From NCBI GenBank assembly GCA_963920665.1, contig OY987263.1:46845218-46909217 (forward strand): a stretch of DNA of 64,000 nucleotides, given 5' to 3'. How positions within the stretch are numbered: the stretch's first letter is position 1; each line of letters starts with the position of its first letter. Shown piece by piece: positions 23,993 to 36,800 of this stretch. A program made the position numbers and the translations under genes. The notes under the pieces are model-generated. The model worked only from the letters and a program-made list of their open reading frames with translations, searched no databases and was not told the DNA's origin. The DNA comes from Straminergon stramineum (Eukaryota; Streptophyta; Bryopsida; Hypnales; Calliergonaceae).

Positions 23993-24838
23993 GAAGATTA
24001 TACTGTCCCATGCAACAACACAATCCAATTTTTTGTTGTAACTTGATAACTTGTAAATTTCTAGATTAGAAAGTGTAGCAACACATGTAAGTGCTCTTAT
24101 TGACGATGCTAATGCAATAATATGAGGACACCATTGCACAGGATGCTGTAATATGCATGTTCGGTTCCAGATCCATTTATTCTTCCAGGTTGTAAACTTT
24201 ATTATGAAAACCCCTCGAAACCAGAACGGTCTTTAGAGAAACATGCCAACCTGCGTCAGCTTCGTTTCCGCCTCCAATGTGAGTCGATTGATCATTTTCT
24301 AAGTTCAAGAACTCACTGTTGGTATTCCAATCAAGGATACTACTTTCAATATTCAATCTTGAATACCTGTATGCTCACACACGATGTTTGTTCATGCTTG
24401 GTCACATGAGAGGGCTGCAAGGATTCACTATTTCTTTCCAGATTTGGCAATTCTGAGTCTGAATTCTTGTGCCCAGAATTCTTGTCGAACTTCAATTCCT
24501 GTAGATATCCATGATTTCCTCGGCGTGACTACTCACTTTGAGAGGTTGGGAATGTCCAGCAGTTAGGTATGACTCATAAGAATCAATATGTGGAGAGAAT
24601 CAAACCTTCAAAGTTTCTACAAAGAGATCAAAAATCTGAGTGAATGCTAAGATTGTTTTTTAAAACAACAGGTCAGTGATCTGAAATGCTAACAAAGAAA
24701 GCAATCTGTTCCAAAGCAGAAGTGACACGGGCATTGCTAATTTACATGGAATGTCTACATGGCGGATCTCAAATCCCAAATATTGAGAGACTTGAGCAGA
24801 GTAATCCCTTGTGCGGAGTGATTCATCTGCTCTACCCT
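23993..24838. other. 3' flanks of BT1 and of the lectin-kinase pseudogene
   Basis: Convergent 3' region of about 0.85 kb. AT-rich sequence directly after the BT1 stop (AATAATA at about 24115) could serve polyadenylation. The frame 24384-24566 matches nothing known. Confidence 0.4.
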
Positions 24839-25884
24839 CTAGATGCTGAAGGAGCTTGCATTTGAGGTCGAGGAGAGGTCGTCTGATGAACATCTGGGAA
24901 TGTAGTCAAGCTGGGGTTTGGAGAGAGGCACTTCAGGAAGGTGCACGTCGCCATTGAGGATCAATAGCACTTGGCGCATGGAAGGTCGCATGGTAGCGCT
25001 GGGGTGAGAGCACAAGAGCCCCAAACACAACACTTTCGTCATTGCATGGACATTGAATATCCCTGCAAGGCGCACGTCTGCTGCATCAAAAATGCGTGAG
25101 TTCTCCCACAATTGCCACACGTGCTCCACCAATAGCTTCACCTCCCCTTCTTCGTGGTAAATGGGTTTCTTCCCACAGGCCACCTCTAGCAAGAAAGCCC
25201 CAAAGCTGTACACATCTGTCTGCTCCGTTTGCTTCCTCGCCACCTCCAATTTGCCCACTACGAAAGACTAAAATTATGTAGATCAATCCATCAATTGTTC
25301 TATGAGTTCCATTCTATTCCCAAGTCGTTAGCATAAATCTTAATTCCAAAATCTCATACACTGATCAATGAGGCTTCTTTTGTTACAGAGTACATTTGTC
25401 ATCATGTAAAAGCCAAGTGTTGCTAGGGATGTGAAATTGTGAAATTATGAACAAAGGATCTTGGAAGCCAAGAGAGGGAAGGGAAGAAGCTTAAACCTAA
25501 GCCAAACTAATCAGATGCAATTAAACCATCCCGTTTATAAATGCATACATAATTATGTCTTAGAACAAATTTCAATATTCATGTAAGGGCCGTGCTTATG
25601 ACTCCGACAATATATAAGCAACAACTTAAGTGAAAGGGAAGGAGGAGCCACATGTGTAGAACAATTCAAAGGCAAAGTAGCCAAAAGTGCTTGCCATGTT
25701 GATGCTCTCAAGGGTCAATAAGATATGGTTGTAAGATTGAGCAAGGCCTAAGTCCCCTAAATGTGCATTAAATTTAGCATCTAGCATCACATTGGCAACC
25801 TTCACATCGCAATGAATGATGCACTTCTCGCACTCCGTGGATAAGTTCACAAGTGTAGTGGACACATCCAGTACCACTTTGAAT
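24839..25884 (-). pseudogene. Truncated lectin receptor kinase pseudogene (kinase C-lobe only)
   Basis: Two exon-like blocks copy exons 2 and 3 of the intact lectin kinase at 33813-37258, on the opposite strand. Block A, 25884 to about 25651, matches from FKVV to FELF. It has lost key residues: HRD is HCD, DFG is DLG and APE is AFE, and GTFGY is preceded by MAS in place of VAG. The donor that follows (CAG/GTAAC in the intact gene) has become CATGTGG. Block B, 25257-24839, is far better preserved, with TEQTDVYSFG, ACGKKPIYHEEGEVKLLVEH and a full C-terminus. No lectin domain, membrane segment or N-lobe is present upstream. Block B has seven extra residues (GKLEVAR) that the intact gene lacks. 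Confidence 0.88.
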
Positions 25885-27530
25885 CTGTCGGTTCTTAAGA
25901 TATAATTCAATTGTCATCATGTTTCTTAGTATTTTGAATGATGTCTAGTGGGCATATGTCACTAAATAGAATGAAAGTTGAAGTTAGTGAGCGCCAAACT
26001 TTGAGTGGGAGGTGGTCTCTACAATTTCACTTGTTTTTTATAAAAATAAAGGCACTTCGACTAGTTTATTCAAACTCAGATTTTGGGATTAATTTAGCTC
26101 CCATACTTAGTTGTCTTATACAAGCAAATCCAATTAACAAATCAATTGATACTAGTGCTACTTGTAGTTGAATGTCATAAGAATCATTTTGAGAACATGG
26201 ATTAGGATATAAGCCAAAACTACTTGCCTTGCATACTCAATATATAGAGATGACATTTAAGGGTTTGGTTAGCAAAGTTAAAGGACATTATATCACATAA
26301 ACTAGTTCTTGTAAATCCTTTGTTGATGAACCCCAAAGCATGATGTCCACAAGCACATGCATCTCAACCAATTAAATGTTCCTCTCTTTCCCTACAACAC
26401 TCATTCTAGTTCCAATTTGCACAATTTCTCAACATCTTATTTATTCACCCATTCCATCATCCATCACCAATTTTGCCCCTCAAACTATACATTAATATTG
26501 GTTCAAAAACTTGCATTTTTTTATTAGACTAATTGAATTACATCCCAAATTGGAGGAATATTAGGTGCCCACTAAAACTCACTCTGTATTTTATGAGCCT
26601 CACTCGTTCTACCACGTTCAGGCCCCTACTAGCTACTCCAGTAGGTTGTTTTTCCGTACGTATCGTAGCTAGAGTTTTTCCCATAGTGACTTCCACACAT
26701 ACAAACTTTTTTACAGGCAGTAATTTCACAAGGTAATTTTGCACTATTTTGGCCACTAACTAGATCCATACCCATCATGTATGGGATCACAGAGACTTAA
26801 GATGGCCATACATGACCCATGCCACATGCATGCACCATCTATCATGCATGCCCCATGCCCCATGTACATGCATGGTGCTAGTTCATTGTTTCACAATAAC
26901 ATTAGGGTTCTTGCAGCTAGGATTTGGGTGGCTTGTGTTCTTGCAGCTTAGGGTTTCAGTTGTAATTCTCTTTGGGTTAAGGTTACAATTCATTGCACTT
27001 GTATATTACATCATGTAATCATAGGTTTTTGCATGAAATTATTTTAAAAATGTGTCGAACAAATCTCTGTAAAACTTCATGACATAGAATGTGACTCTAA
27101 AGATCTAAGGAAGTAAGTTGGGAAAACAATTCTTTCTCTAATTTAAGTGCACTACTAATTTTCAGTTTTGAATTTTTATGTTCAAGAGTGGAGTTCAAAG
27201 TGCTTAAGAAAATAATGAAAAGGATACTTACTTTTTACTTTCCAAAAAATAAGAAAGTCCTAAATGCACGAGGCACTGAAATCAGGCATCTACAATATTT
27301 TGAAGTGAAATACAACCTCACCAACATACTATTTTGAGCAATTTCTATTTAAAAAATTCATATTTTCAAGTCTAGTTTTAGCCTCTAAAATCTTACATTG
27401 AAAATGAACAATCATGATTTTCTAATTCAAGTCATCATGCTTGGTTTAACACTATAGATCTTCATTTTCTATTGTTTTGGGCTTCTACAAATGATCTTCA
27501 AATACACTACAAACTCTTGCTAGTTTTGGT
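25885..27530. other. AT-rich intergenic DNA with a CATGC-rich patch
   Basis: No gene recognised. At about 26800-26880 there is a degenerate simple repeat built on CATGC/CCATG. The opposed frames at 26533-26756 match nothing I know. Confidence 0.45.
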
Positions 27531-28012
27531 TTCATTTAATTGGATGCAACAACACAACAAATACCACCCTCCCCAATTTTTTTCCCTTAGATACATGTTG
27601 AAGGACTTACCAGTTTCTATTTTTTTAACTAGGTAGAGATTGAGCACCAACACCACGCTCCCCATTTTTTTCCTTGGATGCACCTTGAAGCACTTACCAA
27701 TTTCTATTGTTTTTAATTGGGTGGAGAGGGAAGGCAACAACCTTCCCCATTTTTTCTCCCTTGTGTGTAGAGGGAAGGCCTTCTTACTCTAGGATTTAGA
27801 GAATTTGGGCAAAAGGGAGGACCAACACCATTCTCCTCCTTTTTTTTTCCTTTGGCTAGCTCTAAAGCTCTTATTGGTTTACGGTTTTTTAAAGTAGGTG
27901 GAGAAGGATGACCAACACCACCCTCCCCATTTTTTTTTCCTTCAGTGTATAATGAAGCACTTATCGCTTTAGGGATTATTGAATTTGGGAAAAGGGAGGA
28001 CCAACACTACAT
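27530..28012. repeat. Imperfect tandem repeat, about 85-100 bp unit, five to six copies
   Basis: The phrase CCAACACCACCCTCCCCATT followed by a T-run and TCC recurs at about 27549, 27648, 27734, 27820 and 27911, with a last partial near 27994. Between them sit variants of TTGAAGCACTTACC-TTCTATT. Units differ in length and sequence, so the array is old. Confidence 0.75.
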
Positions 28013-29059
28013 TGGGGACAAGTGCTAGGAAAATGTACTACGGGCCCCAATGTCCTTCAACTCATGACACTGAACCTAGCTTTAGTTGACATGCTCTACC
28101 TCAAAGATACAAATGTCATTGACATGTAGTAGGGGGTAAAGAGTCTTCATACTAAAGGAAGCTAGACATCCACGCTTTAGTAAACCCTCCATTGTTTCAA
28201 CAAGTCTTACGACTTCTTTGCTAGTTTCCTTGCATAATTACTATTGCTCTTGTCGTCGGTAGAAAACAAAACTCTAGTGTATTGCACGTCAACAATTATT
28301 CATAAAGTGAACATTTTTTTGTGCAAGAGCATTGCTTAGCAGTGTATCAATGTTGAGGACATTAGGAATATTTTCCAACGCCATAGTGTTTCAAACATAG
28401 ACATTGATTTAATTTATTCAATCCAACTGTTTCAAACGTAATCACTATGTCCTACTCAAACAATCATTTCCACTACAAGAGAATTGCATACATATGTAGA
28501 GGATTCAAGGAGGGCATCAATGTCACACATATCCTCCATAGCTACCAAATTTTCCTCATTATTCTAGTAAGGCGGAACCACTTGAGATCAAAGTTCAAAA
28601 TGCTTTTCCGCAATGTTTTGGGCACCTCTGGAGGGGCTTGTTGGCACTTGCATGGAACTGGGTTTTTTTAATAGGATTGCATGACTTTGATTCACCAAGT
28701 GAAATGGTAATGGTACTACTTGGAGGAGGGGGATCTTATGCCTCCAAGTTGTTTATTGGTGAGTTCAAGTCTATCTCCACACGAATGTTATTGGAATCAA
28801 CAATACTACACAGGGAGGCTCTACATTCAGTTGAAGATATGATGGAGCAAGGCCTTCCATGCTCTTCACCTTCTAGCGACGTGGTGGTTTAGTATTATTG
28901 GACATTAGTCACCAGCTCTCCAATGTCAAGCATTGTTTTGTATAGGCTTGGTTATTGAAACTTTGTTGTCAACAATGAACATGCTTTTTTTTTATTAGGA
29001 CTAGGATATGAAGCCACTTGCTTCTTCGATTTGCATGTCTCTAGTCTTGGAAAATCTAA
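28013..29059. other. Intergenic DNA, no defensible gene
   Basis: Plus frames 28447-28671 and 28638-28892 are slightly GC-richer than their surroundings but show no known motif. They may be remnants of a transposon. Confidence 0.35.
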
Positions 29060-29560
29060 AGGAGTGGATTAATTTCTTTGTGTCTTGTTTTTTCTTGGCT
29101 TAGATGCTAACATTTGTTGTCTTCCATGAATGTCAAGTCTTTCAGTCTTTGTAGTCAATACAACCACCACCTTTGGTCTCTCTTCTAGTAAGAACAATGA
29201 ATTAAGTAACTATCTTAACCTTTCCAACATAGTCTTGTGAACAATATTAGCAATGGTAGCTGCAAATTAAAAAAAAATGAAAAAGACAATGAGCAAGATT
29301 GCAATGTCTAGACAAACCATGAGACAATAAAGAGTGTTTACTAATAGCATGGAAGAAAAATGTATACTAGATGACCTCCTTTGAGGTACATGTAGTAGCC
29401 CTAGAAGTGCCGAGTTGCTTTCTTTGCTTCATGCGGATCTTCACATACCTATAGCTAATCCTTCCATTGGTATTTTCCATCCCTTTTATGAAGTCCTTGA
29501 CCCTAGTTGTTGGGATGAAACATTGTTGAGCCACTATGAGGTCTTTATTCTAATTTCCAT
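29060..29560 (-). pseudogene. Decayed coding region of unknown family
   Basis: Two protein-like stretches on the minus strand. Near 29545-29360 a frame reads FIPTTRVKDFIKGMENTNGR then ISYRYVKIRMKQRKQLGTSR. After an acceptor-like TTTGCAG near 29262, a second reads TIANIVHKTMLERLR, a stop, then LEERPKVVVVLTTKTERLDI. The composition is unlike the AT-rich surroundings. I do not recognise the family; a transposon-encoded protein is likely. Confidence 0.35.
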
Positions 29561-29912
29561 GTAGTCAACCGATTAGGTATGTCTTCCACCACTTCTACAA
29601 CATGTCTGCTCTCTAGATGGAACCTTTGGGCGGCCATTGCACCTTTGCTTGAATGGAATGCAACTACAATTGCAATTGGTCCTTGTAAAACTCAGCCCAA
29701 ATTTCCAAAACATTACGAGATCTATTCAAAATATCAAGAAATCAATACAAAACATCCAAAGATCTATACAAACACTGTCAAATCCCATCATGTCATTATT
29801 TAGAGATCTCTTGACATTTAGTTTAGAATTCATTGAATAGTCCAAAATTAGTTAAATGTAGCATTGAAGATTTTAGCATTATTTAAAGGACAAGTACTTT
29901 GAAGCAATTTTA

Positions 29913-30986
29913 GGGTCATTGCAAGAAACACCTACCTATTTTCTCGTCACAATTAGAGTGACTCTCTTGTCATCCACTATAACTTATGAATTTAAAACCC
30001 AATGCCAAAAATGAAAAATCCAAATCTAATTAACTTGATTGTCATCATATTTCATATTTTTTAGAAATTTTTAGAAATTATTTTATATTTAAATTTAAAT
30101 TTCATTAATAAGTCACACTTCAGGTTTAGGGTTTTTTTTATACTAAATACCAGTTCAAATTAATGATTTTGGGTTGAAATTTCTCTCGTATATTCCAATA
30201 GTAGGTAGACCTGTGCCTACCAAAGGGCATCTAAAAAAACATTATTTTATGTCCTTCACGCTTGTGCAAAGAGGCCTCTCTTGCCCGTGCATTTGTAAAC
30301 ATTAGAAATGGTTTTGACCTCAATTTTAAAATCCAATCTCATCACTTTGAAATATTTTCCAATAACCTTTTTTAGTTTTTTTGGAAATTTATTTTCCTAT
30401 TTTCTACAAATAGAAATGTCCCAATTGTATTTACTGGGACAACTTTTTGGACATAGAATTCTAGTGAAGCAAATTCAATTGGGACATTTTAATTTGTAGG
30501 AAATAGGAAAATAAATTTTCAAAAAAACTAAAAATTTGACATTGGAAAAGACTTCATGGTGATGAGATTTGGTTAAAAAAATGAGGTAAGAAAGATTTCT
30601 AATGTTTATAAGTGCACTCATAAGGGAGGCCTCTTTGCGCAAACATGGAGGACATAAAATAATTTTTTTATGCCCTTTAGTAGGGACATGTCTACCTATT
30701 GTAAAAATATACCACAAAAATTTCAGCGAAAAATCATTAATTTGAACTAATATTTAGTATAAAAAAACCCTAAACCTGAAAGTGTGACATATTAATGAAA
30801 TTGATTTTTAAATATAAAATATTTTTTTTTAATTTTGAAAAATAAGGGGTACAATTGAAATCAAGAATTCTATAACACAATTTTTTGGTTTGGGCATTGG
30901 GCTTATAAATCAAAAGTTATAGTGTTGAATACAAATCATTTTTTCAAAACGCTACGGAAAACAACAAGTGTTTCATGCAATGACCC
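29913..30986. mobile_element. Foldback element, copy A (1074 bp, almost entirely inverted repeat)
   Basis: Ends GGGTCATTGCAAGAAACAC and GTGTTTCATGCAATGACCC are inverted. The two arms, about 29913-30435 and 30465-30986, are complementary along nearly their full length; examples are TTAGGGTTTTTTTATACTAA, AGGCCTCTCTT/AAGGGAGGCCTC and ATGTCCCAATTG/CAATTGGGACAT. The loop is only some tens of bases, around 30450. TTTA flanks both sides and may be a short target duplication. Non-coding; the frames at 30308-30499 and 30475-30717 are artefacts of the arms. Nearly the same element lies at 62432-63510. Confidence 0.9.
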
Positions 30987-32113
30987 TTTAAGCCTCTAAA
31001 CATGAAAGAACTTTAGAGGTTGATAAGTAATAAGTATTTGTTTTGCATAGCTACTCATCAACCCTATGATGGAATAAATAGTCTAATCTCAACATTTACA
31101 ATTGCATGCAAGCCAACCAATCCTCTAGACAATCAATTTTCTAATTGATTGTCACTCCTTCATTTTTGATACGATTGATAATCTATTACTATTTTTTCTA
31201 GATCTAATATCTTTTGACACCAACACATACTCGTCACCATCGACAACTATAGCAAATTATTGAAAATAAAAGAGACAAACACCCCTATGTGCTATAAGAG
31301 CATTGCCACCAATTCCACAAAATTGAACCCCAACATCAAGGAGTGGTGAGGCACTTCCTACTTCTTAAGTGGTAGTGCACTCATGATCCAGTGCTCCATA
31401 CCAACCACCCCTTAGAATCCTTGCTAAAGCTCTTTCCTTTCTTCTCACACCTCTCACTAGCCTTCATGACTTCCACTAACTAAAGGCCACATTCAAAGTT
31501 GGCCAAGTTGGTGTGGGTGTAAGACTTCATGCTACAAATTAAAGCCCTCCATTGCTGAGCATATGTAGGAGTGATGGAAGGAACAACACAACTTTTAACG
31601 TGATAGGATATTGGTGCAGAGCCATTTTTCTCAAATTGAGCATGGCAAGCAAAAAGTGGTATTCTCGAGGCCAAGTGGAGCAACCGGTGGCGATTCTCTA
31701 ACAAGTTGTATTGCAACATTATGGTAGTAAAAATCATAGCAAAGTTATTATGTTATTTAAAACCATCTGCAATTGCAAATCTAATAGTCATGATCTCATT
31801 CCAACATTATGAGTTCTATATTTCAAGCCTTAGGAGTTCTAGGCTTGTAGCATCCAAGTTAATTTAAGCTCCAACTAGTGTGCCCTATGTCATTGCCACA
31901 ATCAAAATGAAAGTAAATGTAATTTTCTAATTTTTTTTATTCATACAAAATTCAAAATGTAGTAAACTTTCACACCATAGGTCAGAACACCATAAAACCA
32001 AGCCCGAGCACCCCTTCTTGCAAAGAACTTTCCAATGGTACTAAGAACGCAACTGGGGGATGTGTGGTTTGGGAGATCTCAACGTAACAAACAAAACAAG
32101 TAAACAACTTAAT
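30987..32113. other. AT-rich intergenic DNA
   Basis: No gene, RNA or clear repeat recognised. The frame 31480-31737 (-) shows no known motif. Confidence 0.4.
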
Positions 32114-32245
32114 TTAACCCATAAACATCAACTCGAACGTTTGGTGTCCGATGGATGACAAAGAATCTTTCTATGTAGGACATAACTGCAACTATTCATC
32201 CTTGGAAATTTGTCCAGAAAGGGGAGAACTTCTACACTAAATAGG
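32114..32245. mobile_element. TTAACCC-ended repeat, reversed partial copy
   Basis: Starts TTAACCCATAAAC and then carries, in reverse complement, the core of 5046-5276: GGTGTCCGATGGATGACAAA, TTTCTATGTAGGACAT and ATTCATCCTTGGAAATTT. The other end appears lost. Confidence 0.5.
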
Positions 32246-33812
32246 GATATGAAGGGAATAAAAAAATTAGAGGGACTGATTGTAGAAAACTACAAATGTT
32301 TGAAACATAATGTACATCCCCGAACACTTCAATAACTATTGATGTACAATAAAAGTAGATATTTATATAGTGTGAAATGTCGATTAATTAGTATGGGTCC
32401 CCTTAATACCCCTATCCAGTGTACAGTACTTTGACCTGCAATGAATATTTTGGACTTTATAAAGGAGATGATGTCACACGGTAATGGATATTCTTGGGAG
32501 GCTCCTGGTATGCATGCCTTGCTCACGGCCAAACGTTGATTTGGACTTTGGGAGGGATGACGAAAGGGCTGGGTTGCTTCTACTCCGCGTTCTAGGAGTA
32601 CGGATTGTGCTGCTTTTTCAACGCACATCCCTTGTGAAATGTGTCTCAGCCTCTCAGGAAGTACGTCGGGATGGGAATTTGGGAAACCACTCGTTCAAAT
32701 AATATGAATTCAATGTTTCCAAATTTGATCGTCCGGTGCCAAATTCTCATTTTAAATTGACCAATTCGCTCACTCATGTTTGTGACAAAATAGAAAATAT
32801 AAAAGGGGAAAATTTCTTTAACGGCATCACAAGAAAAATTAATTGAAAGAGCATTGGCATATATTTGCCAATCCTGTCACCAGTGCAAAATAAGAATCAT
32901 GAGGCCTAGTTTAAGCTTCTTTGTCCATTGGGAGTTACTTAGGCTTTGCCAATGTCAAAATGTTCTTAAAACTAAGGTAGTGCTTGGGATCAAGGTTGTC
33001 AGGCTTGCACATCTACATTACTGCTTCTGTTGGCATATTTTGATTCCATTGGCCTAGACCATTTCAGGGCTCACTCAGTCCACAGATTAACGATTATTCC
33101 AACATATTTACTGGGTTGCACAACCCCCAGTTTCTCACCTTGACGGAAACACTGGATGATAATGTTCGGATTTAAATGAGTTTAACAACATTTGATGAAA
33201 CGTAGAAAATTCTGAATCCAGGTCGACATTATTTGGAATCCGGACTGGCAGAAAGCGGAGTGGAAGCAACCCAACATACGTTTTCCTTGCCCCAAAATTC
33301 AACTATGCTTGCTTGCTGTGAACCCCAAAATAGTTGACGTACTTGCTTGCTCATCCCTCCACAAGGAAAATTTCGGAGGAAGAATTAGCATTGATGCTGC
33401 AATTCCCAGGCCTTGCATTTCCGCTCGATCAGGAGCGGGACACTTCCGCAGTGCCCGAGCTTGACAATTTGAGCTTCGAATGCAAATTGCGCATGGACTG
33501 GAATTTGACAAACTAGACAGTGCTTCTAAAACCTGGAGCTTCCCGCTCTATCTGGACAGAGCTTGACATCCTGTTCCATGATCCAGTTTGGAGCACCGCC
33601 AGAGCAGACAACTGCAGGTGGTTTTGAGCAACTCCGCTATTTCCGTAGCTAACTTGTCGATTTGGCTGGGAGTCTGTCCGTCGTCCTGTAGTTCGAGTTT
33701 ATCGGTAGGGATGAATTCAACTATTAATTGCTGTCTCCATTCCAAGTTAAATTCTGGTGCGAATCGAATTCTACACTAGGTTGTAGAAGCAAGGTGTAAA
33801 GAGAGATTTATC
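32246..33812. other. 5' flank of the lectin receptor kinase
   Basis: About 1.5 kb upstream of the kinase start, becoming GC-richer after about 33200. It should contain its promoter and leader. Frames 33334-33516 (+) and 33548-33745 (-) look somewhat protein-like but belong to no family I recognise. No specific promoter box could be fixed. Confidence 0.35.
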
Positions 33813-36800
33813 ATGGGGCTCCGCCTCCACCACGTGAGTTGCGTGGTGCTGGTTTGTGTTGTAATGTTGCTGCGCGACAGCTTGGTTATCGACGCTGCTC
33901 AGGCGTCTGAACCCTTCGTCGACTTCCCAGATACGACAATGGGTGATTGCAACTTCTTACCGGGGTTGCCGAACCTATGCCTCTTTTCAGAAAAAATCCG
34001 GTTCAAGGAGAACGCGACTGGTCCCGTGTTCTCCTTCAGCACAAAATTCGTAGCCTTAATCGGTTTTGGCCAGCCCACTTCGAGCGAGTTTGGCTATGGA
34101 GGATCCGCACGAAACGCTCTGGAAGGCTTCACCTTCGCCCTGCTTCCCCATCCGAACGCATCCCGAGGCGGCGATGGTGGCTACCTAGGCCTGCTCAACG
34201 CCACATCCAATGGCGACCCTAAATCGCATACTTTTGCAGTCGAATTCGACTTCGTGAAGAGCCCCCAGTTCTCGGACCCGGATGAAGGGTTTCACGTCGG
34301 GATCGACATCAACAGCATGAATTCGAGCCAGTGGGTTTCTCTACAGGGACCAAGTACCGTCACCGATAGTGGCTACTGTTGCAGCATATTGTGGCCGCTG
34401 CAAGTGTGGATCGATTATGATGCTTCATCAAAGATTCTGAATGTTAGCACGGCTGACGTCAGTCTAAGAGATTGTCCATTTACAGACGAAGAGCGTCCAG
34501 GACCATCTGTGGTGTGGTATAATGAGTCCGCTTCGATTCCTTCCAACTCCTTGAGTCACCAGGTCGATCTCTCTGATGTGATCAATGAACAAATGTATGT
34601 TGGCTTCACTGTGCAACTCGGAGGGATTTTCAGTAGGGCTTCCTCAGTAGAAGTTAATCGTTGGAGTCTGAGGACGTCGAATTCCACCTCGCCTGCTCTT
34701 CTCAGTGCCCCGTTATCATGCTATGATTATCATTATTCCAATCGCTCTCTCTACCAGAGGCACCCATTCGCAGTCAGGCTGTCGGCGATTCTGGTGTCTC
34801 TCACAGCCATCGCAGCCATCTACGCACTGCTGTACCAGTGTTACTCTCGGCGGGTGGAAAGGCGTGGATGGAGGTTCAAAATTGACCCGGATGACTTGGG
34901 AGATGCGGATCCGCACAAGTTCACATACAAGGAACTGGCCATGGCCACCAAGAATTTTGACCCCAAACAAGCGCTGGGGCGAGGAGGCTTCGGAAGTGTG
35001 TACAAAGGCTTCTTGCCGGGCAACCAACAGTACGTGGCCGTCAAGCGTGTGGCGCCAGATTCCAATCAAGGCGAGCGTGAGTTTCTGGCGGAGGTGATGA
35101 TCATCGGCAAAATTCGTCACCGCAATCTGGTGCGTTTACAGGGCTGGTGCCACGAGAGAGGCGAGCTTCTTCTAGTTTATGATTACATGCCACAAGGCAG
35201 CCTCGACAAGCATTTGTTCGGCTCCCCCTTCGCTGCAACGATAGACTTGCCAAGTGCTCGAGATGAACAAGGGGTGGGCAAATTAGTCGTTGCAAATGAA
35301 GAGGTGGTCATAAGATTCCCCTGGGAGAGAAGGTATGATACCCGTCCAATTCCAGAGTATGTTCTAATTCAGGTAGTGGTTTAGGGTGGATGCACACGCT
35401 TAGCCTCAGAACATGCAATGTACATGCAGTACTTTTGCCTTGCTTATGCTTCAAATTGAGTCTTAATACAGTATTTATGAATCCCAACATGAGGCTCTTT
35501 GGTGATGGAGGTAGAAGATAGGAAATTAAGTACTAGACTTTGAAATGAAAATGAAGAGAGTTAGTGAGAGAATTGGACTGAAAGATGCATGTGATCATGG
35601 ACATCATTCATTTTGGTGCATTAGAGGGTTCAAAACATATAGCTAGCTTATGCCATATAGTCTCCTCGAACTTGGCAAATTGAAATATACATAACAACTC
35701 CATGGAATATGCAAATTAAAGACAATTGGCTTATTAAAGAATTCATCTTCTCAAAATGGCAAAGTACTCATTGAGTATAGATTTGAAAGCTTCATGATTG
35801 AAATCCTCTATTGAGTAGATTGACTAGTGTTAGGCAATTGTACACAAGGGAATAAGCCCAAGTTTGATTCAAATGCCTCCATTTGTTTGGAATCATGAAA
35901 TGGAAAGGATTTTTCTATATTAAAAATGAAGGCAAGTGCACTACTTGACACTTGAGGCTTGGTCTTGAGTGTAGATAGCAACTTCCTTCTTTAGCTTAAA
36001 TTATTACATTGTATCACTTCTAGAAGTGAGATTATGCACCGTAAACATCATTCAATTAAAGTACACACTAGCTGGCACAATTTTTTGAGATTTATATAAA
36101 TGATAATTAAAAAAATGTTTGTGGATCTATAGGTTCAAAGTGGTAGTGGATGTAGCTACAGCACTAGTATACCTACATACAGAGTGTGAAGAGCGCATCA
36201 TCCATCGTGATGTGAAGGCTGCCAATATAATGTTGGATGCCAAATTTAATGCGCGTTTGGGGGACTTTGGCTTGGCCCGTTCTTACAACCACAGCTTGTT
36301 GACCCCAGAGAGTACTAATGTAGCAGGTACCTTTGGTTACTTTGCCCCAGAATTGTTTCACACAGGTAACTCCTTTCCTTTCACTTTTGCTTTCTAAGTA
36401 TGTTGTGGGTGTTATGAGCATGTGTCTTACATGGATAGTGGCTTTTGTTCCACAATCTTCTATGTACAATTCTAGAATAGTTTTCTTGGCAAATATGTAT
36501 TGTAATAGTAGTTGTTTAATGTTTCAACATTAGAATCCATGGCATGTTAAGAGATATTGCTTGGTTGAGACATGAAGGAACTACCTTCATGGTTACATGG
36601 TCCCCAAGATTCTTAGTTCCTGCATTAATTCTCCATTTCAGAACCCCTCAAAATTTTGGGAGTACATGATTCATTTGTAAATTGTGACAAATATGCTTTG
36701 TCGTAAGCTCTCCGTATTTCATAAACTCCATCACTTATCAAAATCGATGCTACACCATTGGGAATTCAAGGGAACTCATGGATCAAACAAATGTAGAGCT

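Noticed and set aside
30760..30790. CCCTAAACC-like words as telomere repeat
   Set aside because: Only one unit; it is part of the foldback arm.
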